A stretch of DNA of 64,000 bases from Nisaea sp. (GCF_017640745.1 NZ_JAEPQA010000011.1:1-64000); one strand, 5' to 3'. Counted from the first letter of the stretch, positions 7,671 through 17,730 are shown. The notes: a model not told the origin generated them from the letters alone. Program-made: numbers and translations.

Positions 7671-10600
7671 GTGATATCCAAGCGACCGATTACGCGAACC
7701 GCCGACAAAGAACACGCAGCGAGTCCCCAATTCATGGCAGCGAAGACCACGCCCAAGAAGAAGATGAAGACATCGACCGCGGTCGTCATTCTCGGCATGC
7801 ACCGCAGCGGAACCTCTGCGCTGACCCGGGTCTGCAATATTCTCGGCGTCGAGTTGAGCGATAACCTGCTGCCGCCGGTCGAAGGCAACAACGAAACCGG
7901 CTTCTGGGAACATCTCGACACCGTCGTCACCGACGAGCAACTGCTGACCGACTTCGAGATGTTCTGGGACGACCCGCGCGCCTTGCCGGCCGGATGGACC
8001 GGAACAGAGGCGGCGGAGAAAGCCCGAAGGACAATCCTCGAATTCCTTGAGAAGGATTTCGCCGGGGCGAAGCTCTGGGGCATCAAGGATCCCCGGATGT
8101 GCCGCCTGATGCCGCTATGGGAACCCGTGCTGGAAGAGTTCGGGGCCGAGCCGGTCTACGTGATCATGCAGCGCAATCCGCTCGAAGTCGCGCGCTCCCT
8201 GCACCAGCGGGACGGGCTCTCGACCGGCCGCGGCCTCGTGCTCTGGCTACGCCACGTGATCGAGTCCGAGCGCGCGACACGCGGCAAGCGCCGCGCGTTC
8301 CTCAGCTACGACGGGCTGATGGCCGACTGGCAGGGCACGATCGAAAGCATGGCCAAGCGCCTCGACCTGCCGCTCGAAAAGGTCTCGGACGAATCGCGCG
8401 CCGAAATCGAGAGCTTCATCCGGCCCGGGCTCCGGCACTTTGCCCTGCACGACACCGAACTCTACGGATCGGAAATGCTCTCGCGCTGGGCCGGCCGCGT
8501 CTTTGCCGCCTGCCGTGCGCTCGAAAGCGATCCGGACGATGCCGCCGCCATCGCCGCCATCGACCTCGTCGCCGCGGAACTGGAACTCGCCGGCGCCTAT
8601 TTCGACGATATCGTCGGCGAGGCCGCACCGCGCGAGAAGAAACAGCGCGAGGAGATCGTCGACCTGCACCGCAAGGTCGCGGAACGTCAGAACTGGGCGA
8701 CGGAACAGATCAGCCGGGTGGCGGAACGGGACGCCCGGCTTCAGGAACGCGACCGGATGATCCACTCGCTGATGGTCCAGCGCGAGGATCTGCACGCGAA
8801 CTACAAGCAGGCGCAGCACGACCTCAACATCGAGAATGCGCGCATCCACCGCGAGTTGCGCTTCATTACCGGCACCTGGTCCTGGAAACTCACCCGCCCG
8901 CTCCGGGTGATAAACCGGCTCTTCCTGCGCACCCTCGGCGCCATGCGGGTGCTGAAGCACGACATGCATGTCGCTTCGGCGATCCATGCCGAGGCCCTCG
9001 GCGGCGACGTCTTCCGCTCAACAGAACCGAACCCGCAGCTGATTCTCGGCTCGCCCTGGCGCTTCCTGCCGGAAGGCTGGGTCGAGGTTTCCTACGAGAT
9101 CGAGGCCAAGCGCGGCGCCTCGCCGTTCCTTTTCGCCGATGTCGGCTACGGCTTCGAGGAAGCCTACCGGTTCCGTCTGCCGCCGACCCGCGGCGGCACG
9201 GGCAAGGCCATTGTCCGGCTGCCGAAAGGGATCTTCCAGCTCCGGTTCGACCCGGTGCATTTCGTCGGCACCTTCGAGATCAAGCATATCCGGATTCGTG
9301 AGGTCAGCCGCATCCTGCTCACCCTGCGCACGCTCTGGAGCCGCATCCGCGAGGTGGTCGAGCACAAGGATGCGCGCAAGAGGGTCGGCAAACGGCTGTT
9401 CGACCTGGTGGTGAAGCGGGACGTCAAGGGCTTCTTCGAGGGTGTCGCCCGGCTCGGCCCGGACCCGGTCAGCAGCTATACCCGCTGGTTCGAGCTCTAT
9501 GGCACGCTGACGGACGACGACCGCGCCGCGATCACGAAACATATCGCGACGATGAAGAAGAAGCCGCGCTTCTCGATCGTCATGCCGACCTACAACACGC
9601 CGGTGCAGTTCCTGCGGAAGGCCATCGAGTCGGTGCAGAACCAGCTCTATCCGGAGTGGGAACTCTGCATCGCCGACGACGCCTCCAGCTCGCAGGAGAC
9701 AAAGGATCTGCTCCGCCGCTATGCGAACGAGGACGACCGGATCAAAGTCACCTTCCGGGAGAAGAACGGACACATCTCGGCCGCCTCAAACAGTGCCCTG
9801 GAACTCGCGACCGGCGACTACATCGCCCTGCTCGACCATGATGACGAGCTGACGCCGCACGCGCTCTACATGATGGCGGTCGAGGTCCGGGATCATCCGG
9901 ATGCGGACATCATCTATTCGGACGAGGACAAGGTCGACGAGAACGGCGACCATTACGCGCCCTATTTCAAACCGGACTGGGCACCGGACATGTTCCTCGG
10001 CCAGAACCTGATCAACCATCTCGGCGTCTATCGCCGCAAGCTGGTCGAGAAGGTCGGCGGTTTCCGCCTCGGCTACGAGGGCAGCCAAGATTACGATCTC
10101 GCACTCCGCGTGATCGAGCAGACAAAGCCGGAGAACATCCGGCACATCCCGCACATCCTCTATCATTGGCGCGCCGCCGAAGGCTCGACCGCGCTCGCCG
10201 AAGAGGAGAAAGACTATACCGGCAGCGCCGCGATCCGGGCGATCCAGGATCATCTCGACCGTTCGAAGATCAAGGCAAAGGTGGTGCAGGGCCGGGACAT
10301 CTACAGCCAGCGGGTGATCTACGAGCTGCCGAAGAAGCCGCCGCTGGTCAGCCTGATCATCCCGACCCGCAACCGGGCCGACATCCTGAAGGGTGCCGTC
10401 GACGGCATCCGCGAGAAGAACGACTATCCGAACTGGGAAATCATCATCGTCGACAATGGCAGCGACGAGGAAGAGACCCTCGACTATCTCGCCAAGCTGG
10501 AAAAGGACGAGCGGATCCGGGTGCACCGGGACGACGGGCCGTTCAACTATTCCCGCCTCAACAACGACGCCGCACGGCTCGCCAAGGGCGAAATCATCGG

Positions 10601-11222
10601 CCTGATCAACAACGACATCGCGCCGATCAACGAGGACTGGCTCTCCGAGATGGTCCGCCAGGTGACGCAGCCTGGCGTCGGTGCGGTCGGGGCCAAGCTC
10701 TATTACGAGAACGATACCCTGCAGCATGGCGGTGTGATCGTCGGACTCGGCGGTGTCGCCGGACATTTCGACAAGCGCCTGCCGCGCGACAGCCGCGGTT
10801 ATTTCGGCCGTGCGATGCTGGTGCAGAACTTCTCCGCCGTCACCGCGGCCTGCCTGCTGGTACCGAAGAAGGTGTTCGAGGAAGTCGGCGGGCTCGACGA
10901 GCAGAACCTCGCGGTCGCCTTCAACGATGTCGATTTCTGCCTGAAGATCCGCGAGGCCGGTCACCGCATTGTCTGGACGCCCTATGCCGAGCTCTATCAC
11001 TACGAGTCGATCAGCCGGGGCGAGGATACCGATCCGGACAAGCGGGCCCGCTTCAACGCGGAATCCGAATATATGCAGAAACGCTGGGCCAAGGTCTGCG
11101 AGCACGACCCCTATTACAGCCCGAACCTGACGCTCGACTTCGAACAGCCGTCACCCGCCGATCCGCCGCGCGCGCTCAGGCCGTGGAACGACTATTTCGA
11201 GCTGGAAGACGCGGCGGAGTAA
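7671..11222 (+). CDS. Multidomain protein: sulfotransferase-like domain plus two GT2 glycosyltransferase domains
   Basis: The 1183-residue protein begins with a sulfotransferase-type domain (GMHRSGTSALTRV near residues 43-55, IKDPRMCRLMP and RNPLEVARSL further on). A charged helical linker (about 320-400) and a central segment follow. Two GT-A glycosyltransferase family-2 domains come next: the first starts near 632 (FSIVMPTYNTP, with the LLDHDDE motif) and the second near 891 (VSLIIPTRNRA, with the NNDIAPINEDW motif). The start is GTG with GGAG upstream; an ATG at 7735 is an alternative. It probably extends and sulfates a surface polysaccharide. No membrane helix or signal peptide is evident. 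Confidence 0.88.
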   Translation: MISKRPITRTADKEHAASPQFMAAKTTPKKKMKTSTAVVILGMHRSGTSALTRVCNILGVELSDNLLPPVEGNNETGFWEHLDTVVTDEQLLTDFEMFWDDPRALPAGWTGTEAAEKARRTILEFLEKDFAGAKLWGIKDPRMCRLMPLWEPVLEEFGAEPVYVIMQRNPLEVARSLHQRDGLSTGRGLVLWLRHVIESERATRGKRRAFLSYDGLMADWQGTIESMAKRLDLPLEKVSDESRAEIESFIRPGLRHFALHDTELYGSEMLSRWAGRVFAACRALESDPDDAAAIAAIDLVAAELELAGAYFDDIVGEAAPREKKQREEIVDLHRKVAERQNWATEQISRVAERDARLQERDRMIHSLMVQREDLHANYKQAQHDLNIENARIHRELRFITGTWSWKLTRPLRVINRLFLRTLGAMRVLKHDMHVASAIHAEALGGDVFRSTEPNPQLILGSPWRFLPEGWVEVSYEIEAKRGASPFLFADVGYGFEEAYRFRLPPTRGGTGKAIVRLPKGIFQLRFDPVHFVGTFEIKHIRIREVSRILLTLRTLWSRIREVVEHKDARKRVGKRLFDLVVKRDVKGFFEGVARLGPDPVSSYTRWFELYGTLTDDDRAAITKHIATMKKKPRFSIVMPTYNTPVQFLRKAIESVQNQLYPEWELCIADDASSSQETKDLLRRYANEDDRIKVTFREKNGHISAASNSALELATGDYIALLDHDDELTPHALYMMAVEVRDHPDADIIYSDEDKVDENGDHYAPYFKPDWAPDMFLGQNLINHLGVYRRKLVEKVGGFRLGYEGSQDYDLALRVIEQTKPENIRHIPHILYHWRAAEGSTALAEEEKDYTGSAAIRAIQDHLDRSKIKAKVVQGRDIYSQRVIYELPKKPPLVSLIIPTRNRADILKGAVDGIREKNDYPNWEIIIVDNGSDEEETLDYLAKLEKDERIRVHRDDGPFNYSRLNNDAARLAKGEIIGLINNDIAPINEDWLSEMVRQVTQPGVGAVGAKLYYENDTLQHGGVIVGLGGVAGHFDKRLPRDSRGYFGRAMLVQNFSAVTAACLLVPKKVFEEVGGLDEQNLAVAFNDVDFCLKIREAGHRIVWTPYAELYHYESISRGEDTDPDKRARFNAESEYMQKRWAKVCEHDPYYSPNLTLDFEQPSPADPPRALRPWNDYFELEDAAE

Positions 11223-11227
11223 GGGGC

Positions 11228-11887
11228 CTAGCGGCCCTCGCGGAGCTGCTTCACGAAATCGGTCAGACCGAGCTGACGGTCGCGCTTCAGGCGCTCGGCC
11301 GTCAGGATCGCGCGCACCTTCTCCACGCTCGCCTCGAGATCGTGATTCACGATGATGTAGTCGTATTCGCGGTAGTGGCTGATTTCTTCGGCGGCCTTGG
11401 ACATGCGCTGGGCGACGACCTCGGCGGAATCCTGGTTGCGGCTGAGCAGCCGGCGCTCAAGCTCACGGATCGAGGGCGGCAAAATGAAGACGCTGACGAG
11501 ATCGTCGCGCGCCGCGTCGGCGAGCTGCTGCGTGCCCTGCCAGTCGATGTCGAACAGCACGTCCCCGCCGCCGCCGAGCACCTTCTCGACGCGGTCCCGG
11601 GGCGTGCCGTAGTAGTAATTGTTGCCGAGGACCTTGGCATATTCGAGGAACTCGCCCCGGTTGATCCGGAGCTGGAACTCGGTCTGGTCGATGAAGAAAT
11701 AATCGGTTCCGTCGACTTCCCCCGGCCGGCGCGGACGGGTGGTGGCGGAGACGGACATCGCGAGATCGTCTTCGAGCTTCAGCAGTTCGCGGCAGATCGA
11801 GGACTTGCCCGCCCCGGACGGAGAGGACAGCACCAGCATCAGGCCGCGGCGGTGCAGCTCGGTATCGTTTTCGTAAGCGGTGCTCAT
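11228..11887 (-). CDS. gmk: Guanylate kinase
   Basis: This 219-residue protein phosphorylates GMP to GDP with ATP. The Walker A segment SSPSGAGKSS lies at residues 21-30, the GMP-binding region contains ATTRPRRPGEVDGTDYFF, and DVLFDIDWQGTQQL matches the conserved kinase core. The start codon overlaps the stop of yicC by 4 bp, so the two are translationally coupled. It converges on the large glycosyltransferase gene with a 5-bp gap. Confidence 0.97.
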   Translation of the reverse strand: MSTAYENDTELHRRGLMLVLSSPSGAGKSSICRELLKLEDDLAMSVSATTRPRRPGEVDGTDYFFIDQTEFQLRINRGEFLEYAKVLGNNYYYGTPRDRVEKVLGGGGDVLFDIDWQGTQQLADAARDDLVSVFILPPSIRELERRLLSRNQDSAEVVAQRMSKAAEEISHYREYDYIIVNHDLEASVEKVRAILTAERLKRDRQLGLTDFVKQLREGR

Positions 11888-12798
11888 TCGACGTTCTGCA
11901 CCTGCTCGCGGAACTGCTCGACGGTGGATTTCAGTTCGAGCCCGATATTGGTGAGCGCCAGCGAGGCCGCCTTGGAGCAGATCGTGTTGCTCTCCCGGTT
12001 CAGCTCCTGGCAGATGAAATCCAGCTTCCGTCCGATCACGCCGCCAGCCTTGATGAGGTCGCGGCAGGCGTCGATATGGGCGTCCAGCCGGTCGACCTCC
12101 TCGCGGATATCGGCCTTGGTGGCGAGCAGCGCCAGTTCCTGACCGAGGCGTTCTTCAGAGACCGGCGGCGACTGTTCGAGCAGTTCCGCGATCTGCTGCT
12201 TCATCCGTTCGCGCTGCTGTCCCGGCTGGAGGTCGGCGGTGCCCTTGGCCGAGGCGGACAGTCCGGACAGAGCCTTGAGATGAGTCGTGAGCATCTCGGC
12301 GAGCCGCTTGCCCTCTTCCGCGCGCATCGCCGAAAGAGCGCCCAGCGCCTCTTCAAGCCCTTTCAGAAGTGCCGTGAGCAGCGCGTCCTTCTGCTCCGCA
12401 TCCTGTACCGGATCCTCGTCCGTCTCCAGAATGCCGCGCACCGAGAGCAGGCTGTCGAGCCGCGGGGGAGACGGGTAGATCTTGCCTTCGGCTTCAAGCG
12501 TGGTCTGCAGTTCGAGAATCTGTTCGATCAGATCGCGGTTCACGTTGAGCGCCTTGACCGCGCTCCGGCGGGCGACCGACAGGGATACCGAGAGGGATCC
12601 GCGTCCGAGCTTCGCCCCGATCAGCTTGCGGGCCGGAATCTCCAGCGCATCGTAACCGCCCGGCATGCGGAAGCGGATATCGAGGCTCTTGCCGTTGACC
12701 GACTTGACCTCCCAGCTCCACTGCCATTCTCCGGCGCCGTCGCCAGCGTCATGGGTTCCCTCGACACGGGCGTAACCCGTCATGCTGTTGATCGCCAC
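11884..12798 (-). CDS. yicC: YicC family endoribonuclease-like protein
   Basis: This is a YicC/YloC-family protein (304 residues from the chosen start), with the hallmark SMTGYARVEG at the N-terminus and a C-terminal DUF1732-type region (LGQELALLATKADIREEVDRL, then KLDFICQELNRESNTICSKA). E. coli YicC has reported ribonuclease activity. GTG at 12798 gives the usual short lead before SMTGYAR; GTG at 12807 and ATG at 12783 are alternatives. It precedes gmk with a 4-bp overlap, a common arrangement. Confidence 0.93.
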   Translation of the reverse strand: MAINSMTGYARVEGTHDAGDGAGEWQWSWEVKSVNGKSLDIRFRMPGGYDALEIPARKLIGAKLGRGSLSVSLSVARRSAVKALNVNRDLIEQILELQTTLEAEGKIYPSPPRLDSLLSVRGILETDEDPVQDAEQKDALLTALLKGLEEALGALSAMRAEEGKRLAEMLTTHLKALSGLSASAKGTADLQPGQQRERMKQQIAELLEQSPPVSEERLGQELALLATKADIREEVDRLDAHIDACRDLIKAGGVIGRKLDFICQELNRESNTICSKAASLALTNIGLELKSTVEQFREQVQNVE

Positions 12799-12880
12799 CG
12801 ATACCACCAGATCTTTGCTATAGAAGACGCGGGCGCACTATATCCGTGCGCGGTTACGGCAACAAGACGCGGAGGCCCTG

Positions 12881-13657
12881 ATGCATGCGCCGAAATCGAT
12901 CCTGATCACCGGCGCCTCCAGCGGGATCGGTGCCGCGCTCGCCACCGCCTATGCCGCGCCGGGCGTCACCCTCTTCCTCGGCGGCCGGGACGAAGCGCGT
13001 CTCGCGGAGGTCGCCGGAGACTGCGCTTCCAAAGGCGCCTCGGTTCATACATGCCGGATCGACGTCACCGACCGGGCCGGCACGGAGCGCTGGATCGCAG
13101 AGGCCGACGCCCTGGCGCCGCTCGATCTCGCCATCGCCAATGCCGGGATCTCCCTCGGCACCGGGGACGGCGGCCCGGAACCTGCCGAGCAGGTCCGGCG
13201 GCTTTACGCGGTCAATGTCGATGGGGTTATGAACACAATCCTTCCGGCGCTGGAGAGGATGCGTCCGCGCCGCTCGGGACAGATCGCCATCATGAGTTCG
13301 CTCGCCGGCTTCCGGGGCTTTCCCGGCGCCCCGGCCTATTGCGGCTCCAAGGCCGCCGTTCGCGTGTTCGGCGAGGGCCTGCGCCCGATGGCCGCGCGCG
13401 AGGGAATCGGTGTCAGCGTGATCTGCCCGGGCTACGTCCGCTCCCCGATGACGGCTGTGAACGATTTCCCGATGCCGTTTCTGCAGGACGTCGACAAGGC
13501 GGCGAAGAAGATCCAACGAGGGCTCGCCCGCAACAAACCGCGGATCGCCTTTCCCTGGCCGCTCTACGCCGCCGTGCTGCTCCTGCAGATGCTGCCGCCC
13601 GCCTGGATCGACGGGCTGATGGGACGCCTGCCGACCAAGGGGTCGTCCGGCCACTGA
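12881..13657 (+). CDS. SDR family NAD(P)-dependent oxidoreductase
   Basis: This 258-residue classical short-chain dehydrogenase has the cofactor motif TGASSGIG (near residues 10-17), NAG in IANAGISLG, and catalytic Ser-Tyr-Lys in MSSLAGFRG and YCGSK. The C-terminus has a hydrophobic stretch (PWPLYAAVLLLQMLPPAWI) as in membrane-associated SDRs. A GGAGG ribosome site precedes the ATG. It diverges from yicC and converges on trkH with 7 bp between stops. The substrate is unknown. Confidence 0.88.
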   Translation: MHAPKSILITGASSGIGAALATAYAAPGVTLFLGGRDEARLAEVAGDCASKGASVHTCRIDVTDRAGTERWIAEADALAPLDLAIANAGISLGTGDGGPEPAEQVRRLYAVNVDGVMNTILPALERMRPRRSGQIAIMSSLAGFRGFPGAPAYCGSKAAVRVFGEGLRPMAAREGIGVSVICPGYVRSPMTAVNDFPMPFLQDVDKAAKKIQRGLARNKPRIAFPWPLYAAVLLLQMLPPAWIDGLMGRLPTKGSSGH

Positions 13658-13664
13658 TCCGCGC

Positions 13665-15107
13665 TCAGGTTTTCCAGAAGTCTCGGTCGAAGGCGACGAG
13701 GACAGTGAAAATTTCCAGACGCCCGAGGATCATGACGAAGGAGAGAAGGATCTTCGCGCTGTCCGGCAGGCTTTCGAAGGTTCCGGCAGGGCCCACAATT
13801 GCGCCGAGCCCCGGCCCGACATTGGTGATCGCCGTCACGCTCGCCGAGTAGGAGGTGTCGAGATCAAGCCCGAGAAAGGTCAGCGCGACCGTGCTGATCG
13901 CGATGGTGGCCACGAAGAGAGCGAGGAAGGCGAGCACGCCGAAAGCCGCCTCGTCGGGCAGCGGACGGCCGTTGAAGGAGGTCGGAACCACGCGGTGCGG
14001 GCTGGTCAGTCTTTTGACATGCGCCTTGATCACCTGCAGCAGCACCTGAAAGCGATAGATCTTGATCCCGCCCGAGGTCGAGCCCGAACAGCCGCCGACA
14101 AAGGTCAGCACCAGGAACAGACCGATCGCGCCGGCACCCCATGTCGTGTAATCGTCGCTCGCGAAGCCTGTCGTCGTCACGATCGAGGTCACGTTGAAGA
14201 AGGTCAGGGTGATCGCTTCGAACAGGCTGGCCTCGCTGCGCTGATGCAGCCAGATACCCGCCACCAGACTGACGATGCAGAGAAACCCGACCAGAGCCGT
14301 GACCTGGCTGTCCCGGAACATCGCCAGGCGATTGCCGCGCGCGACCTTGATATAGAGGAAGAACGGCACCGCTCCGGACAGCATGAAGATCGTGCCGGCC
14401 CATTGCATCGCGGCACCCTCGAAATAGCCGAAGGATGCGTCATGGGTAGAGAAGCCGCCGGTCGAGATCGTCGCCATGGCGTGGCAGACCGCGTCGAACC
14501 CGGTCATCCCGAGCGCCCAGAAGGTCGCGGTACAAAGCGCCGTCAGGCAGAGATAGATCAGCAGGATGTCGACCATCATGACCGACCAGCGGGATTCGAC
14601 CTTGTCGGAGGTGTCGGAGCTCTCGCTCCGGAACAACTGCGCGCCGCCGATCCGCATGAAGGGCAGCAGCACAACCGCCATGACGAGGATGCCGATGCCG
14701 CCGATCCATTGCAGCAGGGAACGCCAGAGCAGGATACCGGGTGGCAGCCCGTCGAGCCCGGTGAGCACCGTCGATCCGGTCGTGGTCAGCCCCGAGGTCG
14801 CCTCGAAGACTGCATCCGCATAGTCGAGACCGAGACCGAGAAACGGCAGCGCAGTGAAGAGGGGCAGCACGATCCAGCAGAGCCCCGTGAGCAGGAAAGC
14901 GGTGCGCAGCGACATATCGGTCGAACGCTCGCTCCAGGTCGCCAGGATGACGGATACGCTGACGAACCCCATGAACGCCGCCGAACTGGCAAACACCTTC
15001 CAGTCGGGGTTGCCTGCGAGCAGATCGACCAGCATCGGCAGCAGGGCCCCGAGGGCGGAGCCGAAGACCACAATCCCGACAATGTGGAAGACAAACTTGA
15101 TCTGCAT
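13665..15107 (-). CDS. trkH: TrkH family potassium uptake protein
   Basis: This 480-residue polytopic membrane protein is the pore-forming subunit of a Trk-type K+ system. It carries four selectivity-filter-like repeats, including FEATSGLTTTGSTVLTGLD, ATISTGGFSTHDASFG, VTSIVTTTGFASDDY and SVTAITNVGPGLG. The start ATG has AAGGAG upstream. The partner NAD-binding TrkA is not in the window and would be encoded elsewhere. The gene stands between mltG, upstream on the same strand, and a convergent SDR. Confidence 0.95.
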   Translation of the reverse strand: MQIKFVFHIVGIVVFGSALGALLPMLVDLLAGNPDWKVFASSAAFMGFVSVSVILATWSERSTDMSLRTAFLLTGLCWIVLPLFTALPFLGLGLDYADAVFEATSGLTTTGSTVLTGLDGLPPGILLWRSLLQWIGGIGILVMAVVLLPFMRIGGAQLFRSESSDTSDKVESRWSVMMVDILLIYLCLTALCTATFWALGMTGFDAVCHAMATISTGGFSTHDASFGYFEGAAMQWAGTIFMLSGAVPFFLYIKVARGNRLAMFRDSQVTALVGFLCIVSLVAGIWLHQRSEASLFEAITLTFFNVTSIVTTTGFASDDYTTWGAGAIGLFLVLTFVGGCSGSTSGGIKIYRFQVLLQVIKAHVKRLTSPHRVVPTSFNGRPLPDEAAFGVLAFLALFVATIAISTVALTFLGLDLDTSYSASVTAITNVGPGLGAIVGPAGTFESLPDSAKILLSFVMILGRLEIFTVLVAFDRDFWKT

Positions 15108-15181
15108 TTCGGTCTCCTTGACCGTCCCGCAAAACGCCCCGCCCGGCCATTCTGGTGAGCTTGGCGACCGTCAATGCACCG

Positions 15182-16150
15182 TCAGTTGGCGTCCCTGATC
15201 TTGCGCCATTTCCGGACATTGCGATTGTGTTCCGGCAAGGTCCGCGCAAAAGCATGCCCGCCGGTCCCGTCAGCAACGAAGTAGAGAAAGTCCGTTTCCA
15301 CCGGATTCATCACCGCCCGGATCGCGTCGATCCCGGGATTGGCGATCGGAGTCGGCGGCAAACCGTCGATGACATAGGTATTGTAAGGCGTTTCGACTTT
15401 CAGGTCGGCGCGGGTCAGGGGGCGATCAAGGCCCGCGGGGGAGAGTCCGTAGACCACCGTCGGATCGGACTGCAGGCGCATGCCTTTCCGCAGCCGGTTG
15501 ACGAAAACCCCGGCAACCAGTCCGCGTTCGCGCGCAATGCCGGTTTCCCGCTCGACGATCGAGGCGAGGATCAGCGCCTCCTCCGGAGATTCCAACGGAA
15601 GGTCCGGAGCCCGCAATTCCCACAGTCGCCCAAGCGCGTCGCGCATCGAGTCCTGCATCCTGGCCAGCAACTCGGCGCGCTGGTCTCCGTAGGAAAAATG
15701 ATAGGTTTCCGGAAGCAGCGAGCCCTCGTCCGGCATCGCGACATCCCCGAACAATCCCTCGGCGCGCTGCAGTCGATCCACCACCTCCGCGGTGGTCAGC
15801 CCTTCCGGAATGGTCAGCCGCCGAACGACGGTCTTGCCGGAAGCGAGGATGTCCATCACCTCCCGCGGACTGGCCTTCGCCGGGATGTGATACTCACCGG
15901 CTTTGAGTGAACGGGCCTTCTCGAAGGCCCGCGCGCCGATCGCGAAGATATAGTCGTGGCGTATGATTCCGGCACCCCGCAAGACCGAGGCGATACCGTC
16001 CAGCCCGGTTCCCGCGGGTATGATCACGTTCCGGGCCACCTGAAGCGGACCGGGTCCGGTGAATTGGGCATAACCCCAAGCGAGGACAACCGCCACCGCG
16101 ACCGCCAGAACGGTGCCCCCCGTTATCAGCCGGAGCACTGCGCGCCCCAC
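15182..16150 (-). CDS. mltG: Endolytic transglycosylase MltG
   Basis: This 322-residue inner-membrane protein has one N-terminal helix (about residues 8-28) and a periplasmic YceG domain. It cleaves nascent peptidoglycan strands and helps end glycan synthesis. The catalytic glutamate is expected in LASIVERETG; LQSDPTVVYGL and YNTYVIDGLPPTPIANPG are family signatures. The start is a GTG about 6 bp after the fabF stop, with GGAG upstream, so it is the last gene of the fab block, as in many alphaproteobacteria. Confidence 0.95.
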   Translation of the reverse strand: MGRAVLRLITGGTVLAVAVAVVLAWGYAQFTGPGPLQVARNVIIPAGTGLDGIASVLRGAGIIRHDYIFAIGARAFEKARSLKAGEYHIPAKASPREVMDILASGKTVVRRLTIPEGLTTAEVVDRLQRAEGLFGDVAMPDEGSLLPETYHFSYGDQRAELLARMQDSMRDALGRLWELRAPDLPLESPEEALILASIVERETGIARERGLVAGVFVNRLRKGMRLQSDPTVVYGLSPAGLDRPLTRADLKVETPYNTYVIDGLPPTPIANPGIDAIRAVMNPVETDFLYFVADGTGGHAFARTLPEHNRNVRKWRKIRDAN

Positions 16151-16156
16151 CGGGCG

Positions 16157-17425
16157 TTACTCCGGAGCGGAGAAAATCAGGGAAGCGTTGGTACCACCGA
16201 AGCCAAAGGAGTTCGACAGGGCGTGCTTCACCTTGCGCTCTTTTGCTTTCAGCGGGACGAGGTCGGCCGCGCCGACCTTCTCCGACGGATTGTTCAGGTT
16301 CAGGGTCGGCGGAAGAATACCGCGCTGGATCGCCAGGACGGAATAGATCGCCTCGACCGCTCCCGCGGCCCCGAGAAGGTGACCGATCGCGGACTTGGTC
16401 GAAGACATCGACGCCCCGCCGAGATCGTCGCCCATGAGCCGCTTCACGGCGCCGAGTTCGATCATGTCGCCGAGCGGTGTCGAGGTGCCGTGGGCATTGA
16501 TGTAGTCGATCTGGTCCGGCGCGAGCCCGGCACGCTTCAGCGCCGCCTTCATAGCGCGAAAACCGCCGTTTCCGTCGTCGGCCGGCGCGGTGATGTGATG
16601 CGCGTCGCCGGACATGCCGTAACCGGTCACCTCGGCATAGATCTTCGCGCCGCGCTTCTTGGCGTGTTCGTATTCTTCGAGAACGACGCAACCGCCGCCT
16701 TCGCCCATGACGAAGCCGTCACGGCCCTCGTCCCACGGACGCGAGGCCTCGGTCGGGGTATCGTTGAAACCGGTGGAAAGCGCCCGTGCAGCGGCAAAGC
16801 CAGCCACACCGAGACGGCAGACCGCGGCTTCCGCGCCGCCGGCAACCATCACGTCGGCATCGTCCAGCATGATCAGCCGGGCGGCGTCGCCAATGGCGTG
16901 GGCGCCGGTCGCGCAGGCGGTCACGACCGCGTGGTTCGGACCGCGAAACTTGTAGCGGATGGAGACATGGCCCGAGATCAGGTTGATCAGCGCGGCCGGA
17001 ATGAAGAACGGGCTGATCCGGCGCGGACCGCGCTCAAGCAGCAATTGTTCGGTGCTGGCGATGCTGGTGAGACCGCCAATACCGGAGCCGATCAGCACGC
17101 CGGTACGGTCCTGGTCTTCCTCGTCTTCCGGCAACCAGCCGGAATCCTTCACGGCCTGGTCGGCGGCAGCCATGCCGAGCATGATGAACCGGTCGACCTT
17201 GCGTTGTTCTTTCGGCTCGAGATAGGCGTCGGGATTGAACAAACCGTCCCCGCCTTCGCCTTCCGGGACGATTCCCGCGATCTTGGCGGGCAGATCGGAG
17301 ACATCGAACGCATCGATGCTTCTGATGCCCGAGTCCCCGTTGATCAAACGGGTCCAATTGTGCTCGACCCCGTCCCCGAGGGGCGTGACCATACCAAGTC
17401 CGGTAACAACAACGCGTCTCATCAC
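16157..17425 (-). CDS. fabF: 3-oxoacyl-ACP synthase II
   Basis: This 422-residue condensing enzyme of fatty-acid elongation has the thiolase-fold catalytic triad: the active-site cysteine in VVTACATGAHAIG (near residue 171), the histidine of NAHGTSTPLGD, and the histidine of KSAIGHLLGAAG. It follows acpP by 68 bp and precedes mltG by 6 bp. Together with fabD, fabG and acpP it forms the usual elongation block. Confidence 0.97.
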   Translation of the reverse strand: MMRRVVVTGLGMVTPLGDGVEHNWTRLINGDSGIRSIDAFDVSDLPAKIAGIVPEGEGGDGLFNPDAYLEPKEQRKVDRFIMLGMAAADQAVKDSGWLPEDEEDQDRTGVLIGSGIGGLTSIASTEQLLLERGPRRISPFFIPAALINLISGHVSIRYKFRGPNHAVVTACATGAHAIGDAARLIMLDDADVMVAGGAEAAVCRLGVAGFAAARALSTGFNDTPTEASRPWDEGRDGFVMGEGGGCVVLEEYEHAKKRGAKIYAEVTGYGMSGDAHHITAPADDGNGGFRAMKAALKRAGLAPDQIDYINAHGTSTPLGDMIELGAVKRLMGDDLGGASMSSTKSAIGHLLGAAGAVEAIYSVLAIQRGILPPTLNLNNPSEKVGAADLVPLKAKERKVKHALSNSFGFGGTNASLIFSAPE

Positions 17426-17493
17426 CAGGGCATTTCCAGAAATGTCATGGGACCCCGGGCGGCATCAACCGCCCGAGGGGAATCGATAGCCGG

Positions 17494-17730
17494 TTAGTTG
17501 GACGACTGCTCGATGAAAGTGATCGCGTCCTTGACGGTCAGGATCTTTTCGGCGGCATCGTCCGGAATCTCGACGCCAAACTCTTCTTCGAACGCCATGA
17601 CAAGTTCAACCGTGTCGAGGCTGTCCGCCCCGAGGTCGTCGATGAAGCTCGCGGAATCAACCACCTTGGCCTCGTCAACGCCGAGATGCTCGACCACGAT
17701 CTTCTTCACGCTAGCGGCGACGTCACTCAT
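17494..17730 (-). CDS. acpP: Acyl carrier protein
   Basis: This 78-residue acidic four-helix protein carries the phosphopantetheine attachment serine in [10 protein letters not shown] (Ser37). Its length and charge are typical. A GAGG ribosome site precedes the ATG. The 243-bp gap before it, back to fabG, is the largest in the block, so acpP may have its own promoter in addition to read-through. On the minus strand I see a possible -10 (TATATT) but no convincing -35. Confidence 0.98.
   Translation of the reverse strand: MSDVAASVKKIVVEHLGVDEAKVVDSASFIDDLGADSLDTVELVMAFEEEFGVEIPDDAAEKILTVKDAITFIEQSSN

Noticed and set aside
12076-13851. 591-codon plus-strand frame across yicC and the SDR
   Set aside because: It merges an antisense part of yicC with an out-of-frame part of the SDR, and has no domain.
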